Shown: in pieces, positions 1 to 7,987 of the stretch
How positions within the stretch are numbered: the first letter of the stretch is position 1
Layout: each line of letters starts with the position of its first letter
Source: Methanosarcinaceae archaeon
GTDB taxonomy: Archaea > Halobacteriota > Methanosarcinia > Methanosarcinales > Methanosarcinaceae
Assembly (NCBI GenBank): GCA_020055655.1
Contig: JAIPUR010000005.1
Coordinates: forward strand, 62,001-126,000
Direction: 5' to 3'
DNA: 64,000 nucleotides
Made by a program: the position numbers and the translations under genes
Notes under the pieces: model-generated
Seen by the model: the letters and a program-made list of their open reading frames with translations, nothing else
Databases searched by the model: none
Told to the model about the DNA's origin: nothing

Positions 1-1
1 T

Positions 2-103
2 GAATTAAATCTTTTCAGATGGTTTGCATTCGCCGTGTTTTTCCTAATTATGACATATGGTTTTGAGAAATTTATAAACTGGGCAAATAGATTTGAAGAC
101 TAA
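2..103 (+). CDS. C-terminal end of a membrane protein, cut by the window edge
   Basis: An open frame enters from the left edge and ends in TAA at 101-103. The 33 visible residues include a hydrophobic stretch (RWFAFAVFLIMTYGF) followed by a short polar tail ending in NRFED, as expected for the last transmembrane helix of an integral membrane protein. There is too little sequence to name a family. The call rests only on the frame and hydrophobicity, so a chance frame is possible. Confidence 0.45.
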   Translation, partial: ELNLFRWFAFAVFFLIMTYGFEKFINWANRFED

Positions 104-289
104 CAAATGTAGTAAATGATTCTGGGAATTATGTAAAATAAACTGCCATTCTGTTTTTTGGGGAAACCTGATCGAAGTAAAAGTAATGTGGGAAGGGAAT
201 GGAGAAATATTTGAAAAAACAATTCCTGATATGAGAAAATGACTTGACCCTATTATATTTAGGCGAACCCACATTTGAGGTGGTAGGAA

Positions 290-745
290 TTGAACAAAGT
301 TATAAAGTTGATTATTTTATCCCTAATTACTGTAGCTGTTGTCTTAACTGCAGTAATCCTAATTAGCAATTTATACTTCACTGTGAATTCTGTCGAGACG
401 GGCAGTGAACAGGTTGTCAGAATAAGTGAGGAAGACCTGGATAACGACCTTTTGATTGGAAGAAGCTATGGTTACGAGGATCGTCTGGTATTCACATATG
501 TTCCTCGTACTCCAGAACAGAAGATCGATCTATATGCTGACTATAAAATAAAGGAAGATGGCACAACATTAGCCGCTGGAAAGCACAGACCATATGAGGA
601 TGTTTCTGTTGATAACCCAATAAGCTTTGAAGTTCAAAGGAATCCATCCTCTGTGTATGAACTCGATATATCCGTCGAAGATACAGATGGAAAGCTGGTC
701 CATAAAAGCAGTATGACACTCGGGTCGAAGAATAACTATAATTAA
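290..745 (+). CDS. Membrane-anchored extracellular hypothetical protein
   Basis: 151 residues starting at TTG, with a strong ribosome binding site (GAGGTGGTAGG, 277-287) just upstream. Residues 1-32 form one N-terminal membrane anchor or uncleaved signal. The rest is polar and acidic and looks like an all-beta domain displayed outside the cell. No family was recognised. A degenerate copy of its last codons (DTDGKLVHKSSM) occurs at about 6976-7015, joined to provirus remnants, which suggests the gene lies in or beside mobile DNA. A terminator-like hairpin follows at 760-789. Confidence 0.7.
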   Translation: MNKVIKLIILSLITVAVVLTAVILISNLYFTVNSVETGSEQVVRISEEDLDNDLLIGRSYGYEDRLVFTYVPRTPEQKIDLYADYKIKEDGTTLAAGKHRPYEDVSVDNPISFEVQRNPSSVYELDISVEDTDGKLVHKSSMTLGSKNNYN

Positions 746-759
746 ATATGTTGGAGTAT

Positions 760-789
760 GAGAGAAAGCCGGTTCTTTAGCTTTCCCTC
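760..789 (+). terminator. Terminator-like hairpin after the 290-745 gene
   Basis: GAGAGAAAGC (760-769) pairs with GCTTTCCCTC (780-789), 9 of 10 positions, around a 10-nt loop, 15 nt after the stop codon. No long T run follows, so it may be an RNA 3'-end stabiliser instead of a true terminator. Confidence 0.4.
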
Positions 790-904
790 TTGAGGTGGTA
801 TCAAGGCAGAATGTACCGAAATCAATCAAAGGAGGCTAATTCAAACTAGTTAGCTCTTAAACTTGAAAGGGGTATGTCAAGATCATATTTATTGTTCAAA
901 TAAG

Positions 905-919
905 TATTTCTACAGAGCC
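905..919 (-). repeat. Solo IS terminal-repeat fragment
   Basis: TTTCTACAGAGCC is the inverted form of the GGCTCTGTAGAAA end found at 3568 and 30408, and close to the ends of the IS remnant at 5369-6000. It is a right-hand end with no element body recognisable to its left, so it is probably a scar of a deleted element. Confidence 0.4.
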
Positions 920-1076
920 CAATTTTAATCAAGTCTTGATTAAAGAATGTGTATATGTATACATATCTTCAGAAAAATTATTGTTTTCCTTCACACCCCT
1001 ACAATATCATCAAGCTACTTTTGAGTGCGTCCGTATACTGCTCTTAATTCTTTGATTTACTTTTTCATTCAACATC

Positions 1077-1463
1077 TCATTTTCTCCTGAACCAGAACTT
1101 GAACAGATTTGCCGTGATTATCATTGTGAAAAATACAATCGCGATAACAGTATTGACGTCAACTAAAACAATTTGAAAATAATTCACCCAGAATATACCC
1201 GTCAGCACAAAGAAAGTTATCACCCATGAATAAGAAAGGCTGATTGAACCTATTTTTCTGCTCCGTTCATCCTGAACTGGACCTTCTCCATATCTAAACG
1301 CATAGAGAATACCAAACATGATAAGGACAGTACCCATTGTCACAAGAGTGATAGTTATGATCTGATCAAATTGCATGAAAAATTCCACAAATATTCCTGC
1401 AAGTAAAATCAAAGCACCTGCAAAAATCCGATTTCTGTATTTTTTTGGTATATTAACCGACAT
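1077..1463 (-). CDS. DUF2178-type small integral membrane protein
   Basis: The start is the ATG at 1463 (MSVNIPKKYRN), because GAGGT lies 6 nt upstream. The longer frame reaching 1559 has no such site. The 128-residue product has four predicted membrane helices in two pairs, separated by a polar loop with the signature VQDERSRKIG that is typical of DUF2178 proteins. It follows an Xre-type repressor gene (1556-1750) and another DUF2178 gene (1768-2160) on the same strand. This three-gene pattern is common in archaea. The biochemical role is unknown; regulation by the neighbouring repressor is inferred. Confidence 0.7.
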   Translation of the reverse strand: MSVNIPKKYRNRIFAGALILLAGIFVEFFMQFDQIITITLVTMGTVLIMFGILYAFRYGEGPVQDERSRKIGSISLSYSWVITFFVLTGIFWVNYFQIVLVDVNTVIAIVFFTMIITANLFKFWFRRK

Positions 1464-1555
1464 GTTGTACCTCATTATTCCCATTGTCTTAAAATTAAAA
1501 ATATAATATATTAATATGTGTTGTAAACGTATACTTCTATAAATTGATGTTAACA

Positions 1556-1750
1556 TCATTCTTCATAAAGAAAAATATCTTCAATTGAACACTCAAAATA
1601 TCGTGACATCCTGAATGCCAATTTTATACTTGGATCGTATTTACCACGCTCTATCGCATTGATAGTTTGTCTTGTCACTTCCATTTCATCAGCCAGATGT
1701 TCCTGGGTAATGTCTCTCTTTGCTCTCCAGACTTTTAAAGTGTTCTTCAT
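1556..1750 (-). CDS. Xre-family HTH transcriptional regulator
   Basis: A 64-residue single-domain helix-turn-helix protein. Residues about 8-55 (RDITQEHLADEMEVTRQTIN, then AIERGKYDPSIKLA) are the classical Cro/C1-type HTH with the recognition helix in VTRQTIN, and the short tail CSIEDIFLYEE is typical of the YozG/Xre small-repressor subgroup. It starts at 1750, 17 nt after the upstream DUF2178 gene stops, so the genes probably form one operon. Such regulators usually repress their own operon. The ligand is unknown. Confidence 0.85.
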   Translation of the reverse strand: MKNTLKVWRAKRDITQEHLADEMEVTRQTINAIERGKYDPSIKLAFRMSRYFECSIEDIFLYEE

Positions 1751-1767
1751 TCAAAAACCATCCTGGA

Positions 1768-2160
1768 TCACATTTGTCTTTTGTACCAGTAGTAATATCC
1801 CACATATGAGATCGTTGTTATAACAAACAATAAAGACACAATAGGGTAAGCTTGAATGTCAAATTCTGTGACGCCAAGAAATGCCATCAATACACCTTCG
1901 AGAATAATAAGTATTATCAAAGTTTTGTGACTAGCTTTCTCAGAGATATAATATATTCTTTCATCTTCCACCACGGTTCCTTTATTCTTGAGCCGGATAC
2001 TACGGATACTAATTACAATCAGTGCAATTCCTGCACCTATAAATGCACCACCCGACCCAATTGGATTTATAATCCACCCAGGTTCAAAAATATAAATTGC
2101 TGTTCCGATCACGGCTAAAAAACCCCCTAAAGCTAACATAGGTATATCTTTGGTTTTCAC
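1768..2160 (-). CDS. DUF2178-type integral membrane protein
   Basis: 130 residues with four hydrophobic helices (about 8-27, 33-53, 80-98, 105-125) and the central motif VEDERIYYISEKASHKT, which matches the DER-containing loop of DUF2178 proteins and parallels the 1077-1463 gene. It is the first gene of a − strand operon with the HTH regulator and the second DUF2178 protein. No catalytic residues are recognisable, and the role is unknown. Confidence 0.7.
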   Translation of the reverse strand: MKTKDIPMLALGGFLAVIGTAIYIFEPGWIINPIGSGGAFIGAGIALIVISIRSIRLKNKGTVVEDERIYYISEKASHKTLIILIILEGVLMAFLGVTEFDIQAYPIVSLLFVITTISYVGYYYWYKRQM

Positions 2161-2429
2161 TTATATCACCATGTAAATAATACTTTACATTAAGTATATA
2201 TAACTTTGCATAATGACCTTTATTTCATACATATTGTATCAAATATGATTCCATATATTAATGTAAAATCATTATTTTATGAACTGCCTTTTTGATCAAG
2301 CCAAAACCTGTAAAAATCTTAAATATTGTATCAAAAGTTAAAAATTTGAGTACTGACTCATGATATTAAAAAATTAATTTTTAAATTGTTTTAGGTTACA
2401 ATATTAGATGAAAATCTACAAAGTGTTTG
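2161..2429. other. AT-rich intergenic stretch
   Basis: Contains the promoter region of the − strand HTH/DUF2178 operon (TATA-like tracts around 2185-2215). Nothing else recognisable. Confidence 0.4.
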
Positions 2430-2651
2430 CTTGTATAATCTTTTTATAACCATTGTATTTGTAATTTAATGTCGCTGGCTATCACTATTGAAGGTACTGA
2501 ATTTCCACTCGGCGAGATAAACAAGAACGGATGGGGAATTCCATTTTCAGAAGCATATAATGCCATCTCCTCTCTCAAAGGCTCTGTAATCCGTATAGCC
2601 CACGGGATGTACCACACGAATGTGAATTTTTTGAGGATCCGAATGCTGAGA
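2430..2651 (+). pseudogene. Frameshifted copy of the provirus protease-like gene at 6131
   Basis: The DNA from 2430 to 2651 is a diverged direct repeat of 6093-6312, including the upstream AATCTTTTTATA promoter tract and the start ATG at 2469. The product begins MSLAITIEGTEFPLGEINK and matches the 6131 product until about 2598. There the repeat copy reads ATATGCCC, but this copy has ATAGCCC, a one-base loss that throws the frame. Homology stops abruptly after AATGCTGAG. The remnant lies directly upstream of the toxin-antitoxin genes. It is a dead duplicate; whether the repeat mediated rearrangement is inference. Confidence 0.7.
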
Positions 2652-2755
2652 AGGTTCTGTTTTATACAGGTGGGTATTTTTAATAATGCCAACCAAAGCA
2701 ATAATATAAAAAGACCCTCCAAAATGTGTATCAGAAATCTCATAAGGGAATCAAT

Positions 2756-3055
2756 ATGATCAAAAAGGATATTATTCTGGGAAGACTGGATGAGCTGCTT
2801 CCTGAATTGAAAAGGGGCTATAAAGTAAAGGAAATAGGCCTTTTTGGATCGGTGGTGAGGAATGAATACAAAGCTGGCAGCGATATTGACTTCCTTGTTG
2901 AATTTGAGAAAGGTGCGGATCTTTTTGATCTCTCAGCCCTTGGAATTTTTCTTGAAGACGAGTTCGAATCAAAGGTCGATATCATCTCGAAACGTGCTGT
3001 TAGGGACGAATTGAAGAGCAGGATTTATTCAGAAGTAGTTTATGCGCACGCATGA
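2756..3055 (+). CDS. mntA: MntA-type nucleotidyltransferase antitoxin
   Basis: 99 residues from the ATG at 2756, which has AAGGGA 7 nt upstream. The minimal nucleotidyltransferase motif is clear: GLFGSVVRNEYKAGSDIDFL, i.e. GSx10DxD with a third acidic residue (VDII) later. MntA proteins neutralise the partner HepT RNase by adding AMP to a tyrosine next to its active site. The hepT gene follows 10 nt after this stop, with its ribosome site overlapping the stop. Surrounded by IS and provirus scraps, the pair is probably a mobile stabilisation or defence module. Confidence 0.88.
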   Translation: MIKKDIILGRLDELLPELKRGYKVKEIGLFGSVVRNEYKAGSDIDFLVEFEKGADLFDLSALGIFLEDEFESKVDIISKRAVRDELKSRIYSEVVYAHA

Positions 3056-3065
3056 GGTGGTTTTC

Positions 3066-3404
3066 ATGCGTGAGTACAGGTTGTTTTTAACTGACATTGT
3101 TGAAGCGATCGATGAGATCGAAGAGTTCACTTCAGGGATGGATTTCACTGAATTTCTCAACGATAGGAAAACCCAGAAGGCAGTTGTGAAGAATATCGAG
3201 ATCATTGGTGAAGCTGCTAAGAATGTTCCGGATGAGATAAAAGCAAGTTATCCTGAAATTCCGTGGCGGGTGATAGCCGGTATGCGGGACCGCTTAGCTC
3301 ATGGTTATTTTGGAATCGATTATGTGATTGTATGGGATGTTGTTGGCAATCGTCTGATTGGTTTAAGGAATTCTATCCAGGAAATTCTGGTTGAGATAGA
3401 TTGA
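3066..3404 (+). CDS. hepT: HepT-type HEPN RNase toxin (DUF86)
   Basis: 112 residues. The ATG at 3066 is preferred over 3042 because GAGGTGG (3054-3060) sits 5-6 nt upstream and overlaps the mntA stop, giving translational coupling. The HEPN active-site motif R-x4-H is present in MRDRLAHGYFG, and the Tyr two residues after the His is the usual AMPylation target. The N-terminal helices (YRLFLTDIVEAIDEIEEFT) are typical of DUF86. The protein probably cleaves RNA when MntA fails. The gene appears intact. Confidence 0.88.
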   Translation: MREYRLFLTDIVEAIDEIEEFTSGMDFTEFLNDRKTQKAVVKNIEIIGEAAKNVPDEIKASYPEIPWRVIAGMRDRLAHGYFGIDYVIVWDVVGNRLIGLRNSIQEILVEID

Positions 3405-3567
3405 GCAGAAAAAAGTTAACTCGTTCTACCGGGAATCGAACTTTATGTGCAAAAACATTCACGTATCATATATATCATGTGAACTAAATTGGACATAGTT
3501 TTCTATTTCCTCTCCCAAAATAACCTTAATCTTGAGAAAGTCATGTTTTATATAATGGTTGTTTATT

Positions 3568-3580
3568 GGCTCTGTAGAAA
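3568..3580 (+). repeat. Solo IS left-end fragment
   Basis: GGCTCTGTAGAAA matches the ends listed at 905 and 30408. No transposase frame follows to its right before the tRNA fragment, so the element body has been lost. Confidence 0.4.
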
Positions 3581-3686
3581 TCCTTATTCCTTCCATAGAT
3601 GCCAAAAACAAAACTTATTCTAAGAATATAGCATACCTATCAACATACAAACAAACTGCATTTCATTAGGACTATGCAAAATATTG

Positions 3687-3733
3687 TGGCAGTCCCGGCC
3701 GGATTCGAACCAGCGTCTTCGGCTCCAAAGGCC
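3687..3733 (-). pseudogene. 3' half of tRNA-Gln(UUG), probable integration scar
   Basis: Read on the − strand, this is the end of a tRNA: anticodon loop CTTTGGA with UUG, the 3' anticodon stem, a perfect T stem-loop (GCTGG, TTCGAAT, CCGGC), the 3' acceptor strand CGGGACT, discriminator G and an encoded CCA. The D arm and the 5' acceptor strand AGTCCCG are missing, so it cannot be a functional tRNA. Such 3' fragments are what tyrosine integrases leave as the second attachment site when an element enters a tRNA gene. It lies between the toxin-antitoxin pair and provirus remnants. The intact tRNA-Gln is outside this window. Confidence 0.75.
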
Positions 3734-3876
3734 CAAGTGCCAAATGTATGAACATGCAGATACAATAACACTCGTCATTTTCTTTAAAAATATGAGTATA
3801 ATTGAGTTAAATATACTACCTAATTAACCGAAAAACATATAGTGATTCAGACTAATATTTTTATTGGGTTAAGAAC

Positions 3877-4324
3877 ATGAATGTCAAAATAAACAGAATA
3901 GTGGTGGCTACTGACGGTTCCGATAATATGAAAAATGCAGTTGACTGGGGGACGTTGAACTTGCAAAGGCAAATGATGCTATAGTCACTGCTCTCTATGT
4001 TATTCCGCCTTCCGGTATCTCTCTTGCCATGCGTGGTGAATCGTGGGTAAAAGGTCTACAAGAATACCTTAAGATGAGGCTAACAAAGCTGTCGGATACG
4101 TCACCGATAGGTGCAGGGAAGAAGGAGTGCTGGTAGAATCTGAGATTATTGAGGACAAGAACCATGCAGATGCAATAGTGAATTTTGCCTCAGAGAGTGA
4201 AATCGGCATCATAGTAATGGACACACTTGGAAGAACAGGGCTTAAACATATTCTGCTAGAAAGTGTTGCTGAGAAAGTTGTTCGCCATTCAGACAGACAG
4301 GTACTTGTAGTACCATCTCAGTAA
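3877..4324 (+). pseudogene. Universal stress protein, frameshifted twice
   Basis: The frame opens at ATG 3877 with the UspA-type start KINRIVVATDGSDNM. It shifts near 3952, where continuing in another frame gives ELAKANDAIVTALYVIPPSG, and shifts again near 4072 into ANKAVGYVTDRCREEG and the final 65 residues. Those contain the Usp nucleotide-binding region (IIVMDTLGRTGLKHILLESV and the VLVV end). Joined, the protein has normal Usp length (about 148 residues). Both shifts look like single-base losses, so the gene is dead, unless they are sequence errors. Confidence 0.8.
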
Positions 4325-4407
4325 AATTTGATTAAGCTGATCAAGCACCAACACTGCAGAGATAATCTATGTTAATGATACGTTCAATATTCAAAAGGGG
4401 GAACATT

Positions 4408-4929
4408 ATGATTGAAAATAAACAAGAAATTTTAGATATGGCATACGATAAAGGGTTTGAGTATGAAAAAAAATATGGTTACTGTTCTCAATCCGTTCTT
4501 TCAGCAATTCAGGATGTTTTTGGTGGAATAGACGATGAAGTAATACAAGCTTCCCACGCACTTGCTGGTGGAGGTGCACTAGATGGAGATGGGACCTGTG
4601 GTGGATATAGTGGAGCTATGATGGCCATTAGCGCCTTTTTCGGTAGAAAGAGGGATAAGTTCGGCGAAGGAGAAGTTGTTGATTGGATGAATTCATCTAA
4701 ATTATCAAAGGAAGTTAGAGAAAAATTCATGGATGAATATGGTAGTACCATCTGTAATGATATTCAAAAAGCAGTGTTTGGTGACTCCTACAACCTGTGG
4801 GATCCTAAGGAATTTGAAGCTTTTGAAGAAGCTGGAGCACATGTTGATAAATGTCCAAGTGTAACGGGGAACGCTGCTAAATGGACGGCCAATGTCTTGT
4901 TGGGGGAAGGTATCGAACCTAAGCAGTGA
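4408..4929 (+). CDS. C_GCAxxG_C_C-family redox-type protein
   Basis: 173 residues. The ATG at 4408 is chosen because AGGGGGA lies just upstream (4396-4402). Conserved cysteines occur in YGYCSQSV, in the signature region GDGTCGGYSGAMM, and later in STICND and DKCPSV, the pattern of the C_GCAxxG_C_C family, thought to bind a metal or act as a redox protein. No signal peptide, so probably cytoplasmic. The function is not established. Confidence 0.75.
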   Translation: MIENKQEILDMAYDKGFEYEKKYGYCSQSVLSAIQDVFGGIDDEVIQASHALAGGGALDGDGTCGGYSGAMMAISAFFGRKRDKFGEGEVVDWMNSSKLSKEVREKFMDEYGSTICNDIQKAVFGDSYNLWDPKEFEAFEEAGAHVDKCPSVTGNAAKWTANVLLGEGIEPKQ

Positions 4930-5140
4930 TAATCTATAAACCCTATGAATTTATTTTGAATCTCTCTTTCTTATTATTAGTGTAGCAAGAATAAGAACTA
5001 ATTTTATTTTAGATTTTAAGTTATGCGTGCAACCCATCCCATCTACGATATCTTTGAGAAGACTAACGTTATATATTCTAACAGAGTAACCTCTTTGGGG
5101 TAAATGAAATAGATTATAAGTATTAATCTAAGGTGATAAC

Positions 5141-5359
5141 ATGACAGAACCAGAAAAGGAAATTGAAAAGAATTATACATATGATAAGCAAAAGCTTGTT
5201 GAATTCCTGAAAAATCTCACGAAGGAGATTGATTCAGGAGAACTAAAAATTGGAAAGGAGCAAGTTAAGATACCCGATACCAATATGGATGTAGAATATG
5301 GTTTTAAAATAGAAGGTGGGCAAAAAGAGATTGAAATAGAGATAAAATGGAAAAAGTAA
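5141..5359 (+). CDS. Amphi-Trp domain protein
   Basis: 72 residues, highly charged. The C-terminal strand IEIEIKWKK with its single Trp, and the alternating pattern before it, match the small amphi-Trp domain (TIGR04354 type), found alone or in pairs in archaea and bacteria with unknown function. AAGGTGATAAC precedes the ATG. It lies alone between the cysteine-rich protein and an IS remnant that begins 10 nt after its stop. Confidence 0.75.
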   Translation: MTEPEKEIEKNYTYDKQKLVEFLKNLTKEIDSGELKIGKEQVKIPDTNMDVEYGFKIEGGQKEIEIEIKWKK

Positions 5360-5368
5360 GCAGATATT

Positions 5369-6000
5369 GGTTTTGTAGAAAAACTATTTCCTATTTAGTT
5401 CAATCCGTAATCACTTAAAAAGGATAAAACAGCAAAGTGTTAACTTGCTAGCGAAAACACAACGGGGATGTTTAGTGTTTGAGTAACAAGTACTTAAAGT
5501 TTGTTGATGCAGCTTTAGCTACATCCGGAAACTCGTATTTGGAGATATACAGTTGTAACTATTCCAAGAGGAAGTATACGCAACACCAGCTAATGGCCTT
5601 AGTTTTGCTAAAGGAGTATTTGAAGACGGATTATAGAAGTATTGTAGAACTTGTTCAATTGATGAATCCAGTTAAGTCCAGAATTGGATTAAAACAAATT
5701 CCACATTATACAACACTTCATAAGTTCGTTATAAGAACTAAATCTGTTTACTTCAATGGACTTTTGAAGTAAAGACTTGATCTATTCTATTATTCACTCA
5801 GAACAAAGAAAAAACGTAGATCATTCCTTAAAGTGAGTATTTCTGTCGGTGCTGCTAAGTTTATTATAAGGCTTTGTAGAATCCTCCAGATTCTGATGAA
5901 AATCGAAGTTAACAATAATTGTAAAAGCACTATCCATCATTGAATATATTTGCCAATTTCAATCTATTGATTATGATTTACATAAGTTTTCTACAGAGAC
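5369..6000 (+). mobile_element. Degenerate IS remnant with recognisable ends
   Basis: The left end GGTTTTGTAGAAAAAC (5369-5384) and right end GTTTTCTACAGAGAC (5986-6000) are inverted copies of each other, related to the GGCTCTGTAGAAA ends elsewhere in the window. Between them lies a truncated transposase (5479-5772). A second left-type end, GGCTTTGTAGAAT, starts at 5872, so the last 129 bp may be a separate end-only derivative. At about 630 bp the element is much shorter than a working IS of this kind and cannot move on its own. Confidence 0.65.
5479..5772 (+). pseudogene. IS5/IS4-type transposase, N-terminal fragment
   Basis: 97 residues from a TTG start. YTQHQLMALVLLKEYLKTDY and the following MNPVKSRIGLKQIPHYTTLH resemble the N-terminal DNA-binding part of archaeal IS5-group transposases. 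The frame ends at 5772 before any DDE catalytic residue, and downstream sequence (HSEQRKKRRSFLKVSI in another frame) looks like decayed continuation. It is non-functional and sits inside the IS remnant 5369-6000. Confidence 0.7.
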
Positions 6001-6130
6001 GAAAATTCCATGTAGATATGAATATAGAATGCAAACATACAGATTATTAAAACTTAATACGAATTAGTATTATCCGTTATGCCCATTTTCATTTGTATAA
6101 TCTTTTTATACCCGTTGTATTTGTAGTTTA

Positions 6131-6520
6131 ATGTCGATGGCTATCAATATTGAAGGTACTGTATTTCCACTCGGCGAGATAAACAAAAAAGAATGGGGAA
6201 TTCCCTTTTCAGAAGCATACAATGCCATCTCTTCTCTCAAAGGTTCTGTGCTTCGGATATGCCCCCGGGATGCTCCACACGAATGTGATTTTTCAGAGGA
6301 TCCGAATGCTGAGATTGGCAAGGTTGTCGATGTCTGGCGAGAAGGATCAGAGATAAAAGCAAGAGCAGCAGTAACCGATTCAGTGGCAGAGAGAAAGATT
6401 CAGGATGGTAACTGGGAAAATGTCTGGAGTGTTTATTCTCTGGCTGATTCTATCGATGATAACTCGGCCAGTGGAGTCAAGGCTAGGTCCTTGACCCTTG
6501 TACAGAATCCTGCATGGTAA
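6131..6520 (+). CDS. Provirus capsid-protease-like protein, probably truncated
   Basis: 129 residues beginning MSMAINIEGTVFPLG. The middle, GKVVDVWREGSEIKARAAVT followed by a Ser-containing WSVYSLADS, resembles the fold pattern of head-maturation protease/DUF2213-type caudoviral proteins, without a decisive catalytic signature. It ends abruptly in QNPAW, so it may be a remnant. A TATA-like tract (TCTTTTTATA, about 6101-6110) and the first 182 bp of the gene are repeated at 2430-2651. The following 1.7 kb contains other provirus pieces. Confidence 0.5.
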   Translation: MSMAINIEGTVFPLGEINKKEWGIPFSEAYNAISSLKGSVLRICPRDAPHECDFSEDPNAEIGKVVDVWREGSEIKARAAVTDSVAERKIQDGNWENVWSVYSLADSIDDNSASGVKARSLTLVQNPAW

Positions 6521-6535
6521 CAGGCAACATTAATA

Positions 6536-6790
6536 TGATAAGCACTACTGCAACAATTACAACTTCTGCCTATTCGCACGATGTGCTCTCTGGAGACACT
6601 GTTGTGGAAGTAAAGATGGAAGTAACCTGCAGACAACATATAATGGAGCTTCTGTAACTAACTCTTCAATTGTTGTCGGGTCTGATGCTGTATCAGTGGT
6701 TAATGATGGTAAGAGCTTCTATGCGTTCTACACTGACAGTGCAGATAGCAATATCAAGAAGTTGTTGGTACTTCCTCCAGCAATACCATA
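6536..6790 (+). pseudogene. Provirus structural-gene remnant
   Basis: Two overlapping open stretches in different frames read like one Ser/Thr-rich protein: ISTTATITTSAYSHDVLSGD at about 6536-6630, then TYNGASVTNSSIVVGSDAVS continuing as VVNDGKSFYAFYTDSA (6636-6770). The composition suggests a secreted or virion beta-sandwich protein. The frame is broken near 6634. No family could be named; grouping with the provirus is by position. Confidence 0.4.
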
Positions 6791-6941
6791 AAAACCATAT
6801 CTTCGGATGAGATAAAATATCTAAATTCTAGGTATTCAGCCAGTTTGCTGAATACCTATTTTTTTTATTAAACATCAAAAATAAGGTTTCACAGTTTAAT
6901 AATATTCTAAATAAATTGTTCTTTGACATTAATTCTTACTT

Positions 6942-7447
6942 TTGTCAGATCAGATAACTTACTTTCTTCTCCATACAGAGGGGAATCTGGTCCATAAAAA
7001 CAGTATGAAAGTTTCAGCTCCTGACATGACCATGGATGTCATCGAATCTGCAAGAACTGTACCTTCAGATTTCATTAAAACGATGCTGAATATTTTGGAT
7101 GAGGAGATGGGCCAAACATTTGGATTCCCTGTTTCCCCTGTCAAAGAAAATGGATCCGAACTTGCTACCTCAAGAACCATTCTGGAGCCCTTCAACACCA
7201 CATATGCAGGAGTAAGGCAAAAGATATTCACCTTTGAGGATATCCAGTGCAAGTTCATCCTCGATGTAGCTAATGTGAAAGACCAACTGAAGATTGCCCA
7301 AGCTAATTCCACTAGTCAAGAACATCCTGAACGATTCCAGAACTCATGTGACCAAAGGGTCCACCTAAGAGAACATATCAAACCTGGCACCTGCTATTAT
7401 CGACGTGATAATCAGCATGTACGAAGGGATCAGATTAGGAAGACAGG
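6942..7447 (+). pseudogene. Portal-like provirus gene remnant
   Basis: An open stretch reads DVIESARTVPSDFIKTMLNI, then LDEEMGQTFGFP and ENGSELATSRTILEPFNTTY, which resembles the wing/stem region of caudoviral portal proteins. Its first residues (GNLVHKNSM) instead copy the end of the 290-745 gene, so two unrelated pieces are joined. After about 7310 the frame wanders and becomes basic and cysteine-rich, as expected of out-of-frame reading. The portal identity is tentative. Confidence 0.4.
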
Positions 7448-7911
7448 GTGTCGAAGGTTCCCAATCTTCTGCATATTGTGGTCGGTGTGGATCCAGCGGT
7501 TACGTCCAACAAAGCTTCAGCTGACACAGGTATAGTTGTTGCAGCTGCCGATGAACATGGAGAGTACTATGTCTGGGGAATACAGTATCCATGCAACATC
7601 GAAGAACTGCGCTCAACAGATTATTGCAGCCCACTACAAACACTCTGCTGACAGGGTTATCGGGGAAGTGAACAATGGATGTGAGCTCGTGGAGAGCATA
7701 CACTCCGGACGATTGACCCTATTGTTTCCTACAGATCAGTAAGCGCCAGCAGGGGGAAAGCAGACCATGGCCGAGCCTATCAGTGCTCTTTATGAGCAGT
7801 GCAAAGTTCACCACGTGGGTTCCTTCCCGGGACTAAAGGAACAGATGCGTGACTGGGTTCGGGGTGAAGGGAGTAGTCCGGACAGAGTGGATGGACTTGT
7901 ATGGGCTTTGT
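7448..7911 (+). pseudogene. Terminase large subunit (nuclease domain), multiply frameshifted
   Basis: VVGVDPAVTSNKASADTGIV, followed by VAAADEHGEYYV, is the start of the RNase H-like nuclease domain, with the catalytic Asp in GVDPA. It continues in a second frame (AQQIIAAHYKHSADRVIGEV then NNGCELVES) and a third (EPISALYEQCKVHHVGSFPG then DRVDGLVWAL), which contains the last acidic residue. The ATPase half is absent. The DNA-packaging motor of the former provirus is therefore dead. This is the best evidence that 6.1-8.2 kb is proviral. Confidence 0.75.
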
Positions 7912-7987
7912 GAGAGCTTAGCAGATCAAGGTATAGAGCGCAGAAATTGAACATGCAAGCACTTATTAAAACAAGACCGAGGTAATT

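Larger units (their letters stand above)
746..1076. other. Gene-free stretch with a hairpin and an IS end
   Basis: No supported gene. It holds the hairpin at 760-789 and an isolated insertion-sequence end at 905-919. The remainder is AT-rich and shows nothing else recognisable. Confidence 0.5.
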
